NCBI RefSeq assembly: GCF_019457515.1
Contig: NZ_CP080421.1
Span: 1,674,001 to 1,738,000, forward strand
Direction: 5' to 3'
Source: Shewanella mesophila
Lineage (GTDB): Bacteria; Pseudomonadota; Gammaproteobacteria; Enterobacterales; Shewanellaceae
DNA: 64,000 nt
Part shown: positions 59,071-64,000 of the stretch, in pieces
Layout of the letters: each line of letters starts with the position of its first letter
Position numbering within the stretch: position 1 is the first letter of the stretch
Made by a program: the position numbers and the translations under genes
Notes under the pieces: model-generated
Database searches by the model: none
What the model saw: only the letters and a program-made list of their open reading frames with translations
What the model was told of the DNA's origin: nothing

Positions 59071-59083
59071 GCTCTTTAAAAAT
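59071..59083 (+). promoter_or_regulatory. boxA in the 16S-23S spacer
   Basis: GCTCTTTAAAAAT, the usual second boxA before 23S in gammaproteobacterial rrn operons. It follows directly after the terminator-like hairpin. Confidence 0.7.
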
Positions 59084-59331
59084 TTGGAAAGCTGATAGTG
59101 TTAATGTGAAAGGGATAATGACGTACTTGTACGTAATTATTTGTAGCATTGACGCGAAAATTAAAATTGAGTTCTCAAACACTTAAATCAAGTGCCGAAT
59201 CATTCCCTTTAATTAGGATGATGATTCATGAGTATTCTTTTGGCGAAAGTAAACACCATTAGTTGCGATACAACATCAAGCTTACCCGCTTGATAAAGTT
59301 TGTTTCCTTGTGAAACTCATTTGGGTTGTAT

Positions 59332-62225
<2,894 letters not shown>

Positions 62226-62347
62226 ACAACCCAAAAGGGTTTCTAACTAAGTGAATACTTAGCGAAAGAATACAGCCACTTGATTTAGTGTGACTCAATT
62301 TTAAAACTTCCTGCTTAGGCGGGAACAGCTTTCTAAATTTCCAATTT

Positions 62348-62466
62348 TGTCTGGAAACCATAGCATTGTGGCACCACCTGATCCCATCCCGAACTCAGAA
62401 GTGAAACGCAATCGCGCCGATGGTAGTGTGGGGTCTCCCCATGTGAGAGTAGGTCATTTCCAGGCG
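62348..62466 (+). rRNA. rrf: 5S ribosomal RNA
   Basis: About 118 bases. The ends pair as GTCTGGAAA / TTTCCAGGC, and CCCGAACTCAGAAGTGAAACG and GGTAGTGTGGGGTCTCCCC are the standard internal segments. Confidence 0.95.
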
Positions 62467-62493
62467 CCTAATTATTCTCGAAAGAGAGTCGAT

Positions 62494-62524
62494 AAATCCC
62501 CAGCACTTTGTGTTGGGGATTTTT
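62494..62524 (+). terminator. rrn terminator copy 1
   Basis: AATCCCCAGCAC / GTGTTGGGGATT stem (one G-T pair), TTT loop, T-run. Confidence 0.85.
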
Positions 62525-62718
62525 CGTTTAACCGGTTTGAAATGACGACTCGAAGATGGGGAAGTAAATAGTCCGAATGTAGTGAGGCTCAAACCCATGT
62601 AGAGTAGGGTGAAGCGTCTGCGCTTATCAAGCGCAGCTTGATGCTGGAGCTGAACGCGGAGAGCTAGCTCGAAGCTGACCATTTCCAGACGCCTAACACT
62701 TCTCGAAAGAGAGTCGAT

Positions 62719-62750
62719 AAATCCCCAGCACTTTGTGTTGGGGATTTTTT
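62719..62750 (+). terminator. rrn terminator copy 2
   Basis: Same stem as copy 1 with a six-T tail, within the second tandem unit. Confidence 0.85.
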
Positions 62751-62944
62751 CGTTTAACCGGTTTGAAATGACGACTCGAAGATGGGGAAGTAAATAGTCC
62801 GAATGTAGTGAGGCTCAAACCCATGTAGAGTAGGGTGAAGCGTCTGCGCTTATCAAGCGCAGCTTGATGCTGGAGCTGAACGCGGAGAGCTAGCTCGAAG
62901 CTGACCATTTCCAGGCGCCTAACACTTCTCGTAAGAGAGTCGAT

Positions 62945-62976
62945 AAATCCCCAGCACTTTGTGTTGGGGATTTTTT
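62945..62976 (+). terminator. rrn terminator copy 3
   Basis: Same stem and six-T tail in the third, partial unit. Confidence 0.85.
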
Positions 62977-63024
62977 CGTTTAACAGCTTTTGAAATGACC
63001 ACTCGAACATGGGGAAGTAATACC

Positions 63025-63347
63025 AATTATACCAATCAGTATAAAGATATGATCGCTAAGCGAGAATTTAGCGCTTATGAGGCAAGGCCCTTAATTGCTC
63101 CTGCATTAAGGGCATTCACAACATCCCTGTTGATTGCAACGAGTGAAGAGCATAGTTGTTCTACGGTCAAACTCGTTAATACAGCATCGAAAGCGCTAAA
63201 ACTCGCCTGTTAGGCGTGTTTTTGGCTTCCTACTTCTGCGTTGAATGGTCTCACAAGGGAGCAACTATTCCATCGTTCATTCGCCTTGGATTAGTTGCCA
63301 AAAAACACGCTGAGTAGATCACTTTCTTATACTCATTGGTACTAATG
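63025..63347. mobile_element. MITE-like repeat with terminal inverted repeats
   Basis: Left end ATTATACCAATCAGTATAA and, inverted at the right end, ATTAGTACCAATGAGTATAA are the same apart from two bases. The inner 280 bases have no intact gene; an 84-codon frame (62959-63213) running into it is of the kind often mis-annotated in such repeats. Probably a non-autonomous element or a lineage-specific intergenic repeat. Confidence 0.55.
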
Positions 63348-63399
63348 GCATCGCCTAAAATTATCGATATCAGCAATCAAACCGTGATTGCTAGCCACT

Positions 63400-64000
63400 T
63401 TATTTTGAAAAGAGTTTCTCTTCTAATGTTCGCCCACGTTGTATCGTTCTATAAGTCCAACCTTGCACCGAGAACAGTTCGAGTAATGCCATTTCAAACT
63501 CAAAACTTTTAGCTAAATTATAATGTACAACAAACTCATTATATTGAGCTGCTTTTACGTTTTTGACTTGTGGCCATTGCGATAGTGTTTCCATAAGATG
63601 GGCACTATCGCACTGCTGCATCACTAAGGTTAAGTAATCGTCCGCTTGATTGTCCTGTATTGATACCGATTGATTAAGCATGCCTTTGTCTAGGTAAAGC
63701 ACCTTGTCACATAGTTTTTCGAGTTCATCGAGATTATGCGAACTAATTACAAAGGTGGTTTCATTTGAGTGAGAGCGGACGAGCTCTCTGATCGCTTTAG
63801 CATTAGCGGGATCTAGTCCCGCAGTGGGCTCATCTAACAATACCAGTTGTGGTGAGCCTATTAATGCTTGTGCTATTGAGATTCGTTTACTCATTCCATG
63901 ACTCAGCGACAGAGGCTTTTGGTTTGCCGTTTCACTAAGACCCACTAGGTCGAGTACACGTTGACATTCAGCCTTAGCACCTTGAGTGTCAAATCCTTGT
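63400..64000 (-). CDS. ABC transporter ATP-binding protein, N-terminal part beyond the window
   Basis: The frame is open through the window edge, so the Walker A part is not seen. Visible are the signature LSHGMSKRISIAQAL (LSxGxxKR form), Walker B LVLLDEPTAGLDPANA and the H-loop FVISSHNLDEL, followed by a C-terminal part of about 80 residues. The form resembles export-type or ABC-2-associated ATPases (CcmA/NatA-like). Partner permease and substrate are outside the window. A GTG at 63945 is not the start. Confidence 0.88.
   Translation of the reverse strand, partial: QGFDTQGAKAECQRVLDLVGLSETANQKPLSLSHGMSKRISIAQALIGSPQLVLLDEPTAGLDPANAKAIRELVRSHSNETTFVISSHNLDELEKLCDKVLYLDKGMLNQSVSIQDNQADDYLTLVMQQCDSAHLMETLSQWPQVKNVKAAQYNEFVVHYNLAKSFEFEMALLELFSVQGWTYRTIQRGRTLEEKLFSK

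Larger units (their letters stand above)
62455..63018 (+). repeat. tandem duplication of 5S 3-prime end plus terminator
   Basis: Units start with CATTTCCAG at 62455, 62680 and 62906 (225 and 226 bases apart). The first two are nearly identical over their whole length, the third is partial. Each carries the same terminator hairpin, and the first two also contain a 5S-like fragment (ATGTAGTGAGGCTC...CCATGTAGAGTAGG) resembling the 5S segment GTAGTGTGGGGTCTCCCCATGTGAGAGTAGG in pieces. Confidence 0.85.

Noticed and set aside
62395..63010. 95- and 105-codon frames and related plus-strand frames after 5S
   Set aside because: Products of the tandem terminator repeat; each repeats the same sequence because the DNA is duplicated.

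Overview
The window reads as a chromosomal segment of a marine gammaproteobacterium, almost certainly Shewanella. The evidence is the 16S/23S sequence style, the gene neighbourhoods (yfbV-ackA-pta beside pflA-pflB and a focA-type gene; cysK/cysZ next to smc-zipA-ligA; gmhB directly before an rRNA operon), an Smc-type rather than MukB-type condensin, and abundant Na+ symporters. No tool was run. Family calls rest on recognised motifs and neighbourhoods, and coordinates of hairpins and sites were counted by hand.

Layout. 1-3370: end of an AI-2E/PerM-type permease, an rRNA-type methyltransferase, small hypothetical genes, a lipoprotein, and a small cluster of DnaA-box-like sites. 3372-15106: anaerobic pyruvate/formate/acetate module (pta, ackA, yfbV, pflA, pflB, a DUF3360-type permease, and a formate channel fused to a CBS pair). 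pflB and the DUF3360 gene share the same 19-bp GntR/PdhR-type palindrome, which ties the permease to this regulon. 15177-25370: a YeiE-like LysR regulator, a PanF-type symporter with a small partner, a YfcC-type carrier, a large TonB receptor, a TehA/SLAC1-type channel and an O-methyltransferase with a divergent TetR regulator. 26362-39500: cysK, an RDD protein with an unusual insert, cysZ, smc-zipA-ligA, a DUF2919 membrane protein, an HD-GYP phosphodiesterase and an epimerase; dsbA follows.

40187-45420 is the accessory part. A compact four-gene cassette (sce7726-type PD-(D/E)xK nuclease; beta/sce7725-type protein; ImmA/IrrE metallopeptidase; two-TM coiled-coil protein) lies between a 20-bp inverted repeat pair and, outside those, two oppositely oriented arrays of about 300-bp repeats. 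A LexA-type box sits 13 bp before the nuclease gene. This is the best candidate for an undescribed, possibly SOS-linked, defence or stress system.

45680-51800: acetate-type Na+ symporter pair (DUF4212 + SSS), a methyltransferase, a cNMP/CBS/DUF294 signalling protein overlapping in function with a DnaQ-type exonuclease gene one base downstream, and an LRAT-type protein. 51883-55905: a KAS III enzyme, a GntR regulator, and two decayed genes (a semialdehyde dehydrogenase and a Xaa-Pro peptidase), with a uracil-DNA glycosylase family gene between them. 56070-62465: gmhB and a full rRNA operon (16S, tRNA-Ile, tRNA-Ala, 23S, 5S). The 16S-23S spacer carries a textbook intrinsic-terminator hairpin immediately before a boxA. 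Downstream of 5S there is a tandem duplication of about 225 bp with three copies of the same terminator and degenerate 5S fragments, then a MITE-like repeat and the start-truncated end of an ABC ATPase gene.
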